Both the position numbers and the translations under genes were made by a program. A stretch of 64,000 bases of DNA from Arabidopsis thaliana (taxonomy: Eukaryota > Streptophyta > Magnoliopsida > Brassicales > Brassicaceae): positions 12,338,101 to 12,402,100 of the forward strand of contig NC_003074.8 of assembly GCF_000001735.4 (NCBI RefSeq), written 5' to 3'. Under the pieces are notes generated by a model, which searched no databases, was not told where the DNA came from, and was given only the letters and a program-made list of their open reading frames with translations. Within the stretch, counting starts at the first letter, position 1. The number at the start of each line of letters is the position of its first letter. Of the stretch, positions 1 through 11,626 are shown in pieces.

Positions 1-1789
1 TTTCTAACACAGTTTCAGAATGTTTTTTAGAGTCTTTCTAGTCTTTTCGTATGTTTTGAGTCATTTCAGGTACACTCACACATTTGGGAACTATGGAGCA
101 CAAAAAGGAATTTTGGAAGCTTTTCAGCAATAAAGATCTTGAAGGACGTTTTTCAAAAGCTGGTGTCGATCGACACTCTTATCGCTGCCAAGAGAATATT
201 CGTTTTTCACCAAGTCTTTGAAAAGCCCTAAAGTCTTCCTTATTTGCAAAATAATCCCTGCACGTTTTTAGGGTTATATACCTAATTGTTTGGTCATTGT
301 TAGACCTAGGCCTTGAATGGCTGCAGTTTTTGGCATAGTTTTTGGATTTTGATTTTGCAAAAACCAAATATTATCCAATCATGATTCTACAAAAAGTAGA
401 TTTCCTAAAAACTAGGAAAACCTGATTTTAAAAGATTTTGCCTATTTGTTCATAGAATCTAAAAACCCAATTTTATGGGGTTTTCTAACAATTTACGTCA
501 CATTTTTTTCAAGTTCTTAAATATTATTTTAAATATGCTATTTTCACCATTTACCATTCATTAAATGTATACATTGGTTTTATTTACCAAACCTATGTTT
601 ATATGCAACTAGATTAGGACTTTTAAGTTTTTTAAATAAAATTAGATTTAGCAAAAAGATACATTAAAATTTTATAGGGAGTAGAAACTTTATATAATAA
701 AATATACCTATGTTTTTGTTATTCTGCATATTTAATTTTTATTATCATTATTTTTGTAATTTTAAAACACAAAATAAAAACTAAAAATTAAATTTGATAA
801 CTTAAAAAGTTTTAAAATAATAGTTATGTAGAAAAAACTAAAAACTAAACAAATTATCATTCAAGATATTTCAAAAACAAAATCTACATCAAAAAATCAT
901 AAACTACAAAAATCAAAAACCAAAAATCAAAATTCAAAAACCAGAAACTAAAAACCAATAATAAACTACAAAACATTCAGGGCCCTAGTTTTTGTTCTTG
1001 AGCTTTTGTTACACTTTAGAGAAAAGAATCCAATCCCTAAAGTGAGGATTTTGAACTCTTTTGCTATTATTCTTAATTCATCAATGAAAACTATTCAGAT
1101 TATGATTTGTGTTTCTATTGTCATGTCTGAGTAATCACCTTGTTGGGTCTAGGAAGTCTCAATAGGGATTTAGATGGATTAGTAGATCGAAAACCCCTTA
1201 GGATTACTCTTAAAGTTCTTCATCTTGATTATTCTTAATGCTAGTTTTAGATTGATCACCTAGAACTTGATATTAGATAATAGGTATTCCCGCCATAGGT
1301 ATTTGTTATTTGAACCATCATATATGATCCTAGGCATTTAAGAAAAAACAGGTAGGCTCATAGAAGGGCTCTGGTTTAGATACTAGGTGAACTAATCAAG
1401 CTTATTAACAATGCATGCTTTAGCATAGGATTTCTCGGCTTCTCCAGGTATCTTAGTTGTAAGTATAGAGAGTTTCGCGGAACGCCACCGGTTACTCTAG
1501 AATTATATTTTGAGTTTGAGAACGGTGCGATAACAATCCTGATATTAGCTAGATCTACAATTTATCTATCTCCCGAGACAATTCCTTAGACCTGACGCTT
1601 TAATCACTTAACTCTACAACTCATTTACTTGCTTATTAGTTTTAAATATTCAATTACTTCATTTAGCTTAGTAAACAACATCATAAGTCTATTGTGTGAA
1701 CATCGAGAGCTCAGTGGAATTCGACCCTTAAGTGCTAACGACGATCTCTTATTTGAGGGAGTAAGCTTAAGGCAATTTGAGCTATATCA
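1..1789 (+). repeat. 5' LTR (partial, left end outside window)
   Basis: This block shares order and wording with 2,697-3,448 and ends in ATATCA at 1,784-1,789, the inverse of the TGATAT that opens the other LTR. It includes the AT-rich stretch 480-960, where I see no gene. A palindromic tgtcgatcgaca-type motif lies near 163-176. Confidence 0.65.
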
Positions 1790-2696
1790 GGGACAGTGAC
1801 CTTTAAGTCAGGGGGAGGCGTTTACTAACTACGTTTTTCTTTTTGATTCTTATTTTTACTTTTTGAGTCATTTTATTGAGTCAAAATTTAGTTAGGAATT
1901 AGGATCTATATTCTTTAGATTATTGCCTAGTTGATTATTGTTGCAGGTTCAACTCAATCTGACTATTGGCAAATCCAGATGGCAAACGAACAAACTTGAG
2001 AATATCCTAGTTTCCAACACAATTCATTAAGGCTGGAGCTAATCTCACTGATCTTCCTTTTACCTCATCAAAACAGTTAGTATTCATAGAACTTGACTCC
2101 TTACAAACCTGATATTGAGACCAATGTGAAAAAGAAAAATATTCCTCTCCCCTTATTATAAATAAATAAAAACAAAGAACAGAGATTGATATGATTTTCG
2201 GTAGTGTATAGGGGTAAGAATGTTTCTCATGACCCTACTATTATACATTATTAGGAATGATCAATTACAAAGGTTAGAACTTGCCGAGGATGTCAATCCA
2301 GTATGCGAGTACTCCTTTGTTTACTTTTCAAAAAGAATAAGCATAGGGGAGAGAAAGAATGCTAAAAAGAATAAAGAATGGTCAATTTATCATGGTATAG
2401 TACATGAATGATTCTAGAAGGTTCTTGAATATTAGCTTGCTTGATGAGACCTAGCGATGAAAGACTGGTGGATATAGTTAAGGAACTAAGGTATGGAATC
2501 AAGAATGTTGTGTAAGCTTGCGGAGATGTACATGTTGTTTAGGATTTGATTACACTTCCTAGGCATATGGATTTGGTTAGAATAACCACGGCAATAGACT
2601 AGAGAATGTTGGGAGTTCCTGCGTTTTCAAACCTCTTCCACGAGTTCGGCTTTTGTGTTTTGCTTGAGGGCAAGCAAAAGCTAAGTCTAGGAGAGT

Positions 2697-3448
2697 TGAT
2701 ATACCTCAATTTTCACTGTTTTTAGCTATGATTTGGGTATAGATTTTAGAATCTTTTGTTATTTGTAGAGTTTTTCTAGTCTTTTTTAGGTCTTTACATA
2801 TGTGGGATGCATTTGGAGATTATGGAGCATTCTGGATCAAAACAGACAACTTAAGCTGCAGAAGCAATCCAGAGACAAAAATCTACGTATGTGTCGATCA
2901 ACACCACCCCTGGTGTCGAGCGACACCAATATCTGACGGCAATTCGATTGCGCAACTTATTCAATTTTTGAAGATTTTCAAATTCGGCCCAGAACGTTTC
3001 TAGGAACTTAAGTATCAATTTTTAAGGTCAATGTTTAGACCTAACACTTATTATCTATTCTTTACTAGGGAGCAAAACCCTGTTGAGACTCCCTTTAGAG
3101 AAGATCTTTCTAACTCTATTCTCTTCTTAATTTTATTACTGCTTTCTTATTCAAACATGTTTTGCTCTTTTATAATCATGTGTGAGTAGTTCTCTTGTTA
3201 GGTTTTCGATCTACTAATTCATCTAAATCCCTGTTAGGATAATATATTTAGAATTCTTCATCTTTGTTTGTTCTTAATGCTAGTTCTAGAGTAATTAACT
3301 AGAACTTGATTTTAATATAACATGTATACCCGCCATAGGTATCTATTACTAGAACTACCTTATATGAGCCTAGTATTTAGATGCGGACTAGCGTCGATTT
3401 AGATACTTAGGTAAACTTATCAAACTGGATTAGAATGTTTGCTTACTT
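2697..3448 (+). repeat. 3' LTR (partial)
   Basis: It starts TGATATACC directly after a purine-rich tract at about 2,680-2,696, the expected position of a polypurine tract. It repeats the first LTR's sequence, including palindromic tgtcgagcgacacc near 2,912-2,926, and stops at about 3,448 where CACTA transposase sequence takes over. Confidence 0.65.
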
Positions 3449-4338
3449 CTAGGGATTATATGTTGAACGATGTATTTAATTTTAACGTGGGGTTTGATGA
3501 TAACTATCATAAGAATGGTAGTTATCAGAATGTGGAAGAACTGGTCCGTAACCATTCAAATAAATTCTACGACTTGTTAGAAGGTGCAAATAATCAATTG
3601 TACAATGGTTGTCGTGAAAGGCAGTTGCAATTATCCTTAGCGGCTCGGGTCATGCAAAACAAGGCTGAGTAGAATATGAGTGAAAAGTTGGTGGACTGAG
3701 TTTGCCAAATGTTTAAAGTTTTTTTTACCAAAAGGAAACAAGGCTACCACTTCACATTAATAGACCAAAAAGGTGATGCGCTATTAGGACTTCCATATCA
3801 TACGATTGATGTTTGTAAGAACAATTGTATGCTCTTTTGGAAAGAAGACAAAAAAGAAGATCAATGTCGAATTTGTGGCGCACAAAGATGGAAGCCTAAA
3901 GACAACCGTCGAAGAACCAAAGTACAATATATTCGTATGTGGTATCTACCTATTGGTGACCGATTGAAGAGAATGTATCAAAGCCACTAGATAGCTGCGA
4001 CAATGCGATGGCATGCTGAGCACCAATAAAAGGAGGGAGAAATGAATCATCCTTTATATGCGGCAAAGTGGAGATATTTCCAAGAGTTTAAATCCCCGGT
4101 TTGCTCAAGAACCCCGTAACATTTATCTAGGGTTGTGTACTGATGGGTTCAATCCATTTGGCATGTCTCGTAATCATTCGTTGTGGCATGTGATCCTGAC
4201 TCTATATAATTTACCCCCTGGTATGTGCATGAATACAAAGTACTTATTTCTTACAATTCTAAATTATGGGCCAAATCATCCTCGAGCTAGTCTTGATGTC
4301 TTCCTCCAACCCCTTATTGAGGAGCTAAAAGAGTGGTG
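3449..4338 (+). pseudogene. CACTA (En/Spm) TNP2-like transposase fragment
   Basis: Translated pieces match the TNP2-like gene of the CACTA element at 35,965-43,668: NVGFDDNYHKNGSYQNVEE, RNHSNKFYDLLEGA, LPYHTIDVCKNNCMLFWKED, then RMWYLPIGDRLKRMYQS and RASLDVFLQPLIEELKE. This is the N-terminal and central part of a Transposase_21-type protein (DDE transposase of plant CACTA elements). Both ends are missing: Gypsy LTR abuts at the left and an Athila-like LTR starts at 4,339. Several stops and frame changes make it a dead fragment. It keeps about 330 bp around 3,940-4,265 that the longer copy near 37,350 lacks. It is the same family as that copy, but diverged. Confidence 0.85.
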
Positions 4339-6045
4339 TGATAACACTGTATTTTACTCATTTTAGGCATGTATTTATCATCATTTCGCTTAGTGATCAC
4401 TCATTGTTTCATATCATTTTGCATCACATTTAGCTTATTTTGCACACTTAGGCATTTAGGATCATCTTGCATACATATTGTATGTTTTGGGGTGTTTTCA
4501 GGTGCAGAAGGAGCTTACAAGGATTCTACTCGGCCCTCTACTCTATCCAACCAGTAGGGAAGCAGCAGAGGATTCTACTCGACCAGTTAACTCAATCCAG
4601 GCAGCCACAGAGGAGGCAGCAATTCACTCGACCCACTTACTCGATCAAGGCAGCCTCACAAGAAGCAGCAGATCGATCTACTCGCCCCTCCTACTCGATC
4701 CTCTACTCGACCCACTTACTCGAACTAGGGCGACCTACTCTACAAGACTTGTTGATCTATTAAAGCGTCTTCGGATCCTCCTCATTCCCCACTCAACCAG
4801 ACATCTGAGCATACAGATAGGAGAGGAAGATGCATCTACTCGACCAATTGATCACTCGGAGCATAGACACAAAGGCGCGGATTTTGCAGCACCCTCTTTA
4901 CTCGATCCCCAAGATCGAGCACTCGCCCAAACCGCCTCAAGTCTCTTGTCTTCTAGTGAATCTAGGGTTTTCAACATTTTAGTATAAATAGATCACTTTG
5001 GGATTTGTCCGAAGGATCTAGCTTTTATCCTTTAGTTTTACTTTGTGTTCTTGAATCTTCAAAACTTAATTACTCTTAATCTATTTCGTTTTTGCACTTA
5101 ATTCTTTCAGTAAAGCTGTTTAGCTTGTTTAGATCTACATTTTGATATGATTTCAGTAATTTATGGGTTTGTGTTCTTAGTTATGTTGCTTGAGTAGTGA
5201 TTAGGTTTCTTGAGGATGGATTAGATTAGGGTAATCTCTAGGTTAGTTAGGTGGTTAAGATTAGGTTAGATCCCTTCTGGATTCGTTGGCCCCTATGCGG
5301 TTTTTGCAGGCTAATGTGAAGATTCGACCATAGAAGTCCAGCGTCTAAAAGACGTTCAAATGGATGTCTGATCTTACGAATTCCAGAGATTTGTAGACTT
5401 GATCAAGAGATTAGCTAGTCTGTTTATTGGCTTTGGTAGATTGTTGTTTAAACCGTGCTCTGCTATGTTTCATCAACGAGAGTTGAGATTAGGAAGTGGT
5501 AGAGTTATGGGGGTCTCTGTCACGGGAGTGGATTGACCCGGTTTTTGAATCTATCGTCTAGGGTTTCTACCTTTTACCTGTTAGCCACCTGATGAACCCT
5601 AGAGTTGCCCTTATCAATGAATCCATCCTTAGGACTTCTATTCTTCTTAGATTTATTTGTATTCACCCCCTGATTGCACTTGTATTTACCTGTTACTTGT
5701 ATCCCCTGTTGATTGCATTTTAGTTCTTAAAATTATCACATGTTGGTTCTACTTGACCAAATGATCGAGTGGGGCTCTTAAGTTCTCATTTTTACCTGTT
5801 TGAATCATAACCTAGGCATTTACGGCTCTGTATCTGTTCAATTATAAATGAGTTGTGTTGTAATAATTCATGAGACTTAATCATGTCGTTTTATTTTTGC
5901 AGAATCCTAGTATTCAAACTTCTTCTCCGTTTCATCTTATCTGTGTAAGATAACAATCCTACCTTGTTATTTATTTGTGTTTATGTTGTTTTATGCGAGT
6001 GAATAAACTATCTATCTTAGTGTCTGATTATTGAACTTATTATCA
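4339..6045 (+). mobile_element. Athila-like Gypsy LTR, lone copy
   Basis: The block opens TGATAA and closes TTATCA, matching inverted LTR tips, and is about 1.7 kb long. Its U3 carries many ctcgac/gtcgag words (4,530-4,930), a TATA-like 'agtataaataga' at about 4,980, and a long leader. The same sequence family recurs in minus orientation at 44,961-35,441 and in plus at 63,303-64,000; the minus copy is followed by a tRNA-Asp-type primer site, which supports the LTR call. No interior follows here: CACTA sequence begins after it. I could not find a convincing 5-bp target duplication. It contains no ORF that I would call a gene. Confidence 0.75.
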
Positions 6046-6092
6046 CAAATGTATGAATAATTTGTGGTGGGACTCTTGTGTCGAGTTGGTGT

Positions 6093-8719
6093 AAAATGGA
6101 CAAGGCATGGGCTTGGCTGCCAAGGTATGCATCTGTCAGATATTTTCATAGATAGTTTTACTTATCGTGATATTGAATGTGTTGTTGTTTTATATTATCT
6201 TAGGAATAGCCTTGAGTATGAGATTGGAGCAAAGAATTTTGTCTCTGGAGCATCAATTAGTTTGGGGAATCATACTGAGATGTTCTGTCCCTGCGTTGAT
6301 TGTAGAAATGTCTGCCATCAGCTGATAGAGACAGTATTGGATCATCTAGTGATCAGAGGTATGGATTTGAAGTATAAGAGGAATCCATGTTGGAGTAAGC
6401 ATGGGGACAAGAGAGACTGAACATTTGTTGATGTTCCCACTTCAGAAGAAGAGGCTTATGAGTTGCTTAGGACAACGTATTTTGACTCTTAAGTTAGTGA
6501 TGAACAACCATCTGATAAGTGTCAAACTGTAGAAGAATCCGATTTTAGTAATAAGTTAGAGGATGTTGAAACTCCACTCTACTCAACATGTTAGAAGTAC
6601 AACAAGGTTTCTGCAATAACAGTCCTTTACCACTTTAAAGTTAAGAGTGGGATGACAGAAAACTTCTTTGATCAGGTATTGACGACAGTAAAAGACATGT
6701 TGCCCGAAGATAATGTGCTTCCAAAGTCCACTACGGAGATGAAAAAGTTCTTGAAGGTCTTTGGGTTTGGTTACGATCTCATTCACGCATGCAAGAACGA
6801 ATGTATACTTTATCGGAAGTAGTATGCTCAGATGGAAAGCTGCCCAAGATGTAGTGCGTCAAAATGGGAGTTGGATAAACGCAGTGGTGAGGAAAAGAAG
6901 GGGATTCCTGCAAAGGTCCTTCGGTATTTTCCAATCAAAGACAGACTGAAACTGATGTTTAGATCAAAAAGAATGGGTGAGGATCTGCGATGGCATTTCA
7001 GCAATGGTAGTGAAGATGGTATAATGCGACATCCAGTGGACTTTGTTACTTGGGCACGGGTGAATAATAAATGGCCTGAGTTCGATGCAGATCCGAGAAA
7101 CCTTCGTCTTGGTCTTTCTACAGATGGAATGAACCCTTTCTCGATGCAGAATACCAAATACACTACATGGCCAGTCTTATTAGTGAATTACAACATGGCT
7201 CCAACCAAGTGTATGAAGGCTGATAACATCATGTTGACTATGTTGATCCCTGGTTCAACTGCACCAAGCAACAACATCGATGTTTATCTAGCACCGCTGA
7301 TAGAGGATTTGCTGGATATGTGGATTGAAGGTATAAAGGTTTATGACTCATTTATGAAAGAGAAATTTACACTAAGAGCTATGTTGTTGTGGAGTATCAG
7401 TGACTATCCAGGCTTAGGCACATTGTTTGGATGTAAGGTTAAAGGGAAACAAGGCTGTAACGTTTGTGGAAAGGACACACCTAGTAGATGGTTGAAGTAT
7501 AGTAAAAAATATGTCTATTTGGGCAATAGGAAGCGTCTCAGGAATGGACATCCGTACAGGCGCCAAAAGAGTTGGTTTGACAACACTATCGAGAATGGGA
7601 CAGCAAATAGAATTCAAACTAGTGCAGAGATTGCTGAGATACTTAAAGTTTACAAAAATTACTTTGGAAGACCTTTGGAAAAGGTAACTAAGAGGAAAAG
7701 ATCTGAAGTTATTTTAGAGGAAGTCTATGGAGAAGACAGTGATTAATGGAGGTGGAAGAAATTGTTTTATACTCTTCTTATTACCTTACTGGAAGGTTAG
7801 CATTTGGTTTTGTTTAATAGCAAAAATGAGTAAAACTATTGTAAACATTATGTGTAGCCTGAAACTAGTTTTTATTTTGACTTAGGATCTGCCGGTTCGT
7901 CACAACATATATGTCATGCACGTGGAGAAGAAAGTGTCTGACGCTATGTTGTCCACTCTAATTCACAATGCTAAATCGAAAGATGGCTTGAAGGCAAGAA
8001 AAGATTTGGAAGATATGGGAATACGAAGCCACTTGCATACAGAATCACGGGGTAAGAAAACATATTTGCCTCCAGCAGCTTAGGATGTAGAAAGAGGAGA
8101 AGAAGAGATTTTGCCTGAGGTTATCTAAGTTCAGAGGTCCTGATGGGTATTGTGCAAACATCGCTAATTGTGTGTCAGTGAATCCTCCTGGTATTGGTAG
8201 TTTTAAGTCAGACGATCATCATATGCTCATGCAAAATCTATTACTTGTGGCTTTGAGAGGGTTGCTACCAAAAGGGCCTAGGATTGTTGTGACCCGAGTA
8301 TGCAACTTTTTCCATAGATTATGCCAGCGTTCCCTTGACTCTGAGATGTTATTATCATTGGAGACTGAGATAGTCGAGACAATGTGCCAAATGGAGCGGT
8401 TCTTCCCTCCATCATTATTTGACATCATGTTTCATCTTCCTCAGCATCTAGCATCTTCCTCCAGACAGCGTTTCTTCGAGATACATACATACTGCCATCA
8501 CAAGCTAAACAAGTGTTTTACTCAAGAGAAGATGAATCCTCTCCATGGTATGTAGTCATGAGGGCGCCACCAAGAGGATATCATGAGCTAGATACTGAGG
8601 AAGAGTATGTAGCAACACCATTGTTTGAGGAGCAAGTTGAAGATATGGGGAATCAGTTGTCTGACGATGAGAGTTACTATGTTAGAGATGACTATGATGG
8701 AGTTCTAGTGGAAGATTAA
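6093..8719 (+). pseudogene. CACTA TNP2-like transposase gene, broken
   Basis: The likely start reads MDKAWAWLPR, followed after a probable small intron by the transposase-associated N-terminal domain (CPCVDC at about 6,290-6,307, NPCWSKHGD). The Transposase_21 core follows: ACKNECILYRK, CPRCSASKW, KVLRYFPIKDRLKLMF, LRLGLSTDGMNPFSM, and the 304-codon open stretch 6,832-7,746. After a probable intron (7,747-7,887) come HNIYVMHVEKKVSD and a DUF4218-like part (VCNFFHRLCQRSLDSEM) at 8,172-8,555. The C-terminal tail (SSPWYVVMRAPPRGYHEL ... DESYYVRDDYDGVLVED) ends at 8,719 in another frame, so a middle part near 8,510 is lost. In-frame stops lie near 6,418, 6,490, 6,590 and 6,822. The protein would cut and paste the CACTA element; this copy is dead. 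Confidence 0.88.
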
Positions 8720-8790
8720 TGTGGAATATAAACTGGATTATGTAATGCTAATGTGGGATATTTATTGTTGGTTTTGTTTCAGGCTCAGTC

Positions 8791-10537
8791 ATGGCAATTA
8801 CTAGAGGAGGAGGAAATCTACGCCGTAGTAACCGTCAGGAAGGAAAAGGTGTGAGTCCTGTCATTGCAAAGAAACTTTCCAAGAAGTCTAAAAGAAGAGA
8901 AGTTCCACTTAACAGAATAAAATGTCTAAAAGATATTGTTGGAACATAAGAGAATGAGAAAGAGCTGTTTGACAGAGAATTACAAGTTAATGAGCATGAA
9001 ATGGTTGAAGGTGAAAAGGCAGATGAAGAAGAAAATGTTGAAGCTGATGCAGATGGAGATGAAAATGGTGAAGCTGATGCAGAAGATGATCTAGAGGCAA
9101 AAAATGGTGAAGCTGATGCAAAAGATGAGCTAGAGGCAGAAAATGGTGAAGCTCATGTAGAAGATGAGCTAGAGGCGGAAAATTGTGAAGAACCTGATCA
9201 GCCTGCTGACCGTGAGACTTTTGATGATTCTATTGGAGGTGTAGAAACTGACCAGCCTGCTGACTGTGGGAATATGGATGCTTCCACTTGAGCTGGAGAA
9301 CCTAACCAGCCTGCTGAATGTGAAAATATGGATGCTTCCATTGGAGGATAAAACTGGGAGAGTTAGTCAAGTGTTGGGGAAGGATAAACCTAGGAGAGTT
9401 AGGGGTTTAGGCAGAGGGATTACGGCTACCAAACTAGCATTCCTTCAGGCTAGAGACACACACGTGCAAAAGCTAGAAGAAACACAAGCCGAATTGCTTA
9501 GCCATATTCTAGACTTGAAAAATGTGGTCACTGACTTAGCTAGAAAAGAGGTAAGTGATGTTAGCAGAGGGGTTAGGTGTCAGCTGCTAGAATGGGGTTC
9601 ATCAAAAGATGTTGTTGTCGATGAAGGAGAATTCTGCTCGTCTGATCCTTTGTACCTGATTGGTCGCATTAGACTTGGTCCTAACGCAGCAGCTGTTGTA
9701 GTCACATCTATAATTGATAGTGATTCGCCACTATGGAGGCCTACCCCAACCATGTTCACACTTGGGGAAGCTTTGGGACTCAAAATTCATTGGCAAGCGG
9801 ATAAAGTTATTTTGGACAACTTATCAAAATCTCCAATTAGAAGTTCTTATTCAAAGGTAACCCAGGTCTCAGGAGTTTACTTACTTTATTCTCAATACTT
9901 GCAAGCTAAATTTCATATGCTAATATTTGTGAATCACTTATAGGGTACAATATTAGATGAGTCAGTTACAAGATGCAAAGTTTATGATTGGAATTCTCAT
10001 GGTGATGTTATTGCTGAGGGTATTTTGTGTTCCACTAATCCGGACCAAATGATCGATAACATTCCTTTGGGAAAAAATGCAGCCATTGTGAAGATTGTCA
10101 ATGTTCTGAAGGAGGCGGCTTATGTGTGGAGGCCAACACTTGACATATTTGTGATCCCTGACGCAGTAGATCATGAAATCCCATGGCCAATTAAAAGCTT
10201 AGAAATCATCATTCATACTGCAGAGAATTCAACAATGATAAGATCGCCTAGGGTAAGTTTTGATGTTGCAATGACGTGTAATTTAAATTTAGTATTTGAG
10301 ATTTTGATGAGTTTGTTTTTGATGCGTTAGACTACAAGTACCAACTCTGGTTCCAGCAGCAAAGGAAAAAAGCATACGAAGTGCATCCTCTTGGATTGTT
10401 ACAATTCTGGTAAAACTGTTGCAGAGGGCCGAGTTTGCTCGACGGATCCTGCAACTCTTCTACATTTCAAACCCATAGGTCCCAAAGCTAGCAAGGTCTT
10501 CTTAGGTGACAATATGATTCACACAACAAGAAGATAA
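8791..10537 (+). pseudogene. CACTA second gene with DUF8039-like repeats
   Basis: Translation from 8,791 (MAITRGGGNLRRSNRQEG) gives a basic N-terminus, then an acidic repeat region at 9,001-9,180 built on units like ENGEADAEDDLEA, a predicted coiled coil (HVQKLEETQAELLSHIL), and three related segments of the form 'C.L..W.S...VAEG...S.DP...IGPNAA.V': about 9,580-9,800, 9,945-10,250 and 10,330-10,537. I associate these with the DUF8039 domain found in plant CACTA-linked proteins. Introns with gt...ag edges separate the last segments (after 9,855 and 10,254). An in-frame TAA near 8,948 and a frame change near 9,290-9,350 show decay. It lies 70 bp after the transposase gene, as in other CACTA elements. 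Exact biochemical role is not known to me. Confidence 0.7.
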
Positions 10538-10740
10538 GTGTACATGTCTTCTTAGGTGACAATATGAGATACAATGATATTCATTTCAAGAATAAAAACG
10601 TTTCAAAATATTTTTAAATAATTTCTAAAAATCTGCAATTATGTAAACATAATAAATTTGTCAATATATATTTTTTTTTTCATAAAAAATTTGAAAATGG
10701 CATGTAAAAAACATTCTTATGCCTTCATGAAATAGCCAAT
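10538..10740. other. Spacer with short direct duplication
   Basis: The words 'gtcttcttaggtgacaatatga' occur at about 10,496 and again at about 10,545, so the end of the second CACTA gene is duplicated in tandem with a 49-bp period. The rest, to 10,740, is AT-rich with a T-run at 10,667-10,680. No gene seen. Confidence 0.6.
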
Positions 10741-10750
10741 TAGAATGTTT

Positions 10751-10885
10751 CACTCGGATTGATGTCGTGGCGAAATCTCAGCCTTTCCTCATGCCATCTT
10801 AAATAAATGTCCAAGCTTGCCAAAACGATCCAATCACCATATATCACTCGGATACATGACGTGGCGAGATATTGGCCTTTGATTT
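10751..10885 (+). promoter_or_regulatory. Duplicated upstream segment of QQS with ACGT core
   Basis: Two related stretches start at 10,751 and 10,845, each beginning cactcggat, continuing gt..tggcga, and ending in gcctt, a 94-bp period. The second copy contains TGACGTGG (10,857-10,864), an ACGT-core word of the kind bound by plant bZIP factors; the first has a diverged version. Position 470-600 bp before the QQS start suggests promoter sequence. Regulatory function is inference. Confidence 0.4.
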
Positions 10886-10950
10886 GTCTGTTTCGTCTCC
10901 TTTTCGATAATTTATTCACTTCTTTCGATCCAAAAAATTAGAACATCTCA

Positions 10951-11069
10951 GAAGAAGCCTCCTTTCGATCTGTCAGCCATTGAAGAAACCTCCTTTCGAT
11001 CTGTCAGCCATTGAAGATCAGAAGAAACAAGACTCACACGGTCAGCCATTGAAGAAGCCTCCTCTCATT
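10951..11069 (+). repeat. 31-bp tandem repeats in QQS upstream region
   Basis: Two nearly identical 31-bp units, 10,951-10,981 and 10,982-11,012, differ at one base (gaagaagcc versus gaagaaacc; both continue tcctttcgatctgtcagcc). A third, stretched unit (11,013-11,050) keeps the 'gtcagccatt' end, and a fourth partial unit starts at 11,051. I recall that QQS has tandem repeats at its 5' side whose DNA methylation varies naturally and tracks with expression; these are the obvious candidates. Confidence 0.85.
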
Positions 11070-11217
11070 ACCTCTCATCAAACATCTAGATCTGTACCCA
11101 AACCTTATCCCTTTTTCCTTATTTCTCGCTTTGTCTATTCTTAATCTGATTAATACTTGTTGTTGTTCCAGGTTATAGAAGATCTGGGTTGTGTTATATG
11201 CTTCATTTTCTCCACAG

Positions 11218-11331
11218 GTAATATTCTTTTCATCCTTTCAAAAATAATTTCCGATTCGTCAGAGTGATATTGATAAGATGCGAGTACCATTGATTTTCTT
11301 TTGTGTATATTGAATGATTCTTATATTTCAG
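11218..11331 (+). other. QQS: Probable 5'-UTR intron of QQS
   Basis: Sequence reads ccacag|gtaatattc at 11,218 and ttatatttcag ends at 11,331, with a pyrimidine-rich approach to the acceptor. Removing it joins leader sequence to the segment just before the QQS ATG at 11,361. Splicing is inferred from signals only. Confidence 0.5.
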
Positions 11332-11360
11332 CGACCAGTTGGTGTTTGGTTCTTAGATTC

Positions 11361-11626
11361 ATGAAGACCAATAGAGAGGTAAACGATTAGCCATTAGTAA
11401 CTTATTTGTAATTCAAACGACTAACTTTCTTTAGTTTACTGAGATTAAATCTTTCGTTTTGTAGCAGGAAATTTACGTTGAAAGAAGCTTCAAACCAAAC
11501 AATTCAACAATTCAGAATTTGATGGACATTGAAAGGTTCATTTTGCCTCACACTTCTACATCAGGTGTCGCAAGGCTCAAAATGAGGGTCATATCATGGG
11601 TCGGGCTTCAGTTCTACAACTACTGA
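11361..11626 (+). CDS. QQS: QQS (QUA-QUINE STARCH) orphan gene, two coding exons
   Basis: Coding exons 11,361-11,378 and 11,465-11,626 join to give 59 codons plus TGA. The translation begins MKTNREQEIYVERSFKP and ends VISWVGLQFYNY, which agrees with the QQS protein as I remember it (At3g30720). The intron has gt at 11,379 and ends tag at 11,464. No domain, signal peptide or membrane segment is visible. QQS is known as a species-restricted gene without recognisable relatives that shifts carbon and nitrogen allocation (less leaf starch, more protein) and whose product binds the transcription factor subunit NF-YC4. Its expression varies epigenetically between lines. Here it lies between the second gene and right terminus of a dead CACTA element, with tandem repeats upstream. 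Identification rests on recalled sequence and on GDU6 as next gene. Confidence 0.93.

Larger units (their letters stand above)
1..3448 (+). mobile_element. Gypsy-like LTR retroelement fossil (two partial LTRs plus short interior)
   Basis: Two blocks of related sequence, 1-1,789 and 2,697-3,448, are in the same order: a U3 segment with short palindromes of the type tgtcgatcgaca, then a shared stretch around 'cccgccataggta' (near 1,288 and 3,329). The second block follows a purine-rich tract and the phrase 'gcttgagggcaagcaaaagct' pattern seen at the 3' end of plant Gypsy elements, and begins TGATAT; the first ends ATATCA, giving matching inverted LTR tips. The interior (1,790-2,696) shows no recognisable gag or pol. 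The element is broken and looks like a short non-autonomous or heavily reduced relative of Athila/Tat elements. The left LTR starts before the window and the right LTR is cut by CACTA sequence. Family placement is inference. Confidence 0.7.

Noticed and set aside
4467-4987. 169- and 98-codon ORFs in the LTR at 4,339-6,045
   Set aside because: Translations are low-complexity products of the ctcgac-rich U3 array (STRPIDHS-type), overlapping in two frames, upstream of the LTR's own TATA.
6046-6069. 5-bp target duplication (tggtg at 4,334 and 6,065) for the lone LTR
   Set aside because: The right copy lies 20 bp beyond the TTATCA terminus, so it is probably chance.
6828-7163. 111-codon minus-strand ORF opposite the CACTA transposase
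   Set aside because: Shadow frame of the Transposase_21 core, which is clearly on the plus strand.
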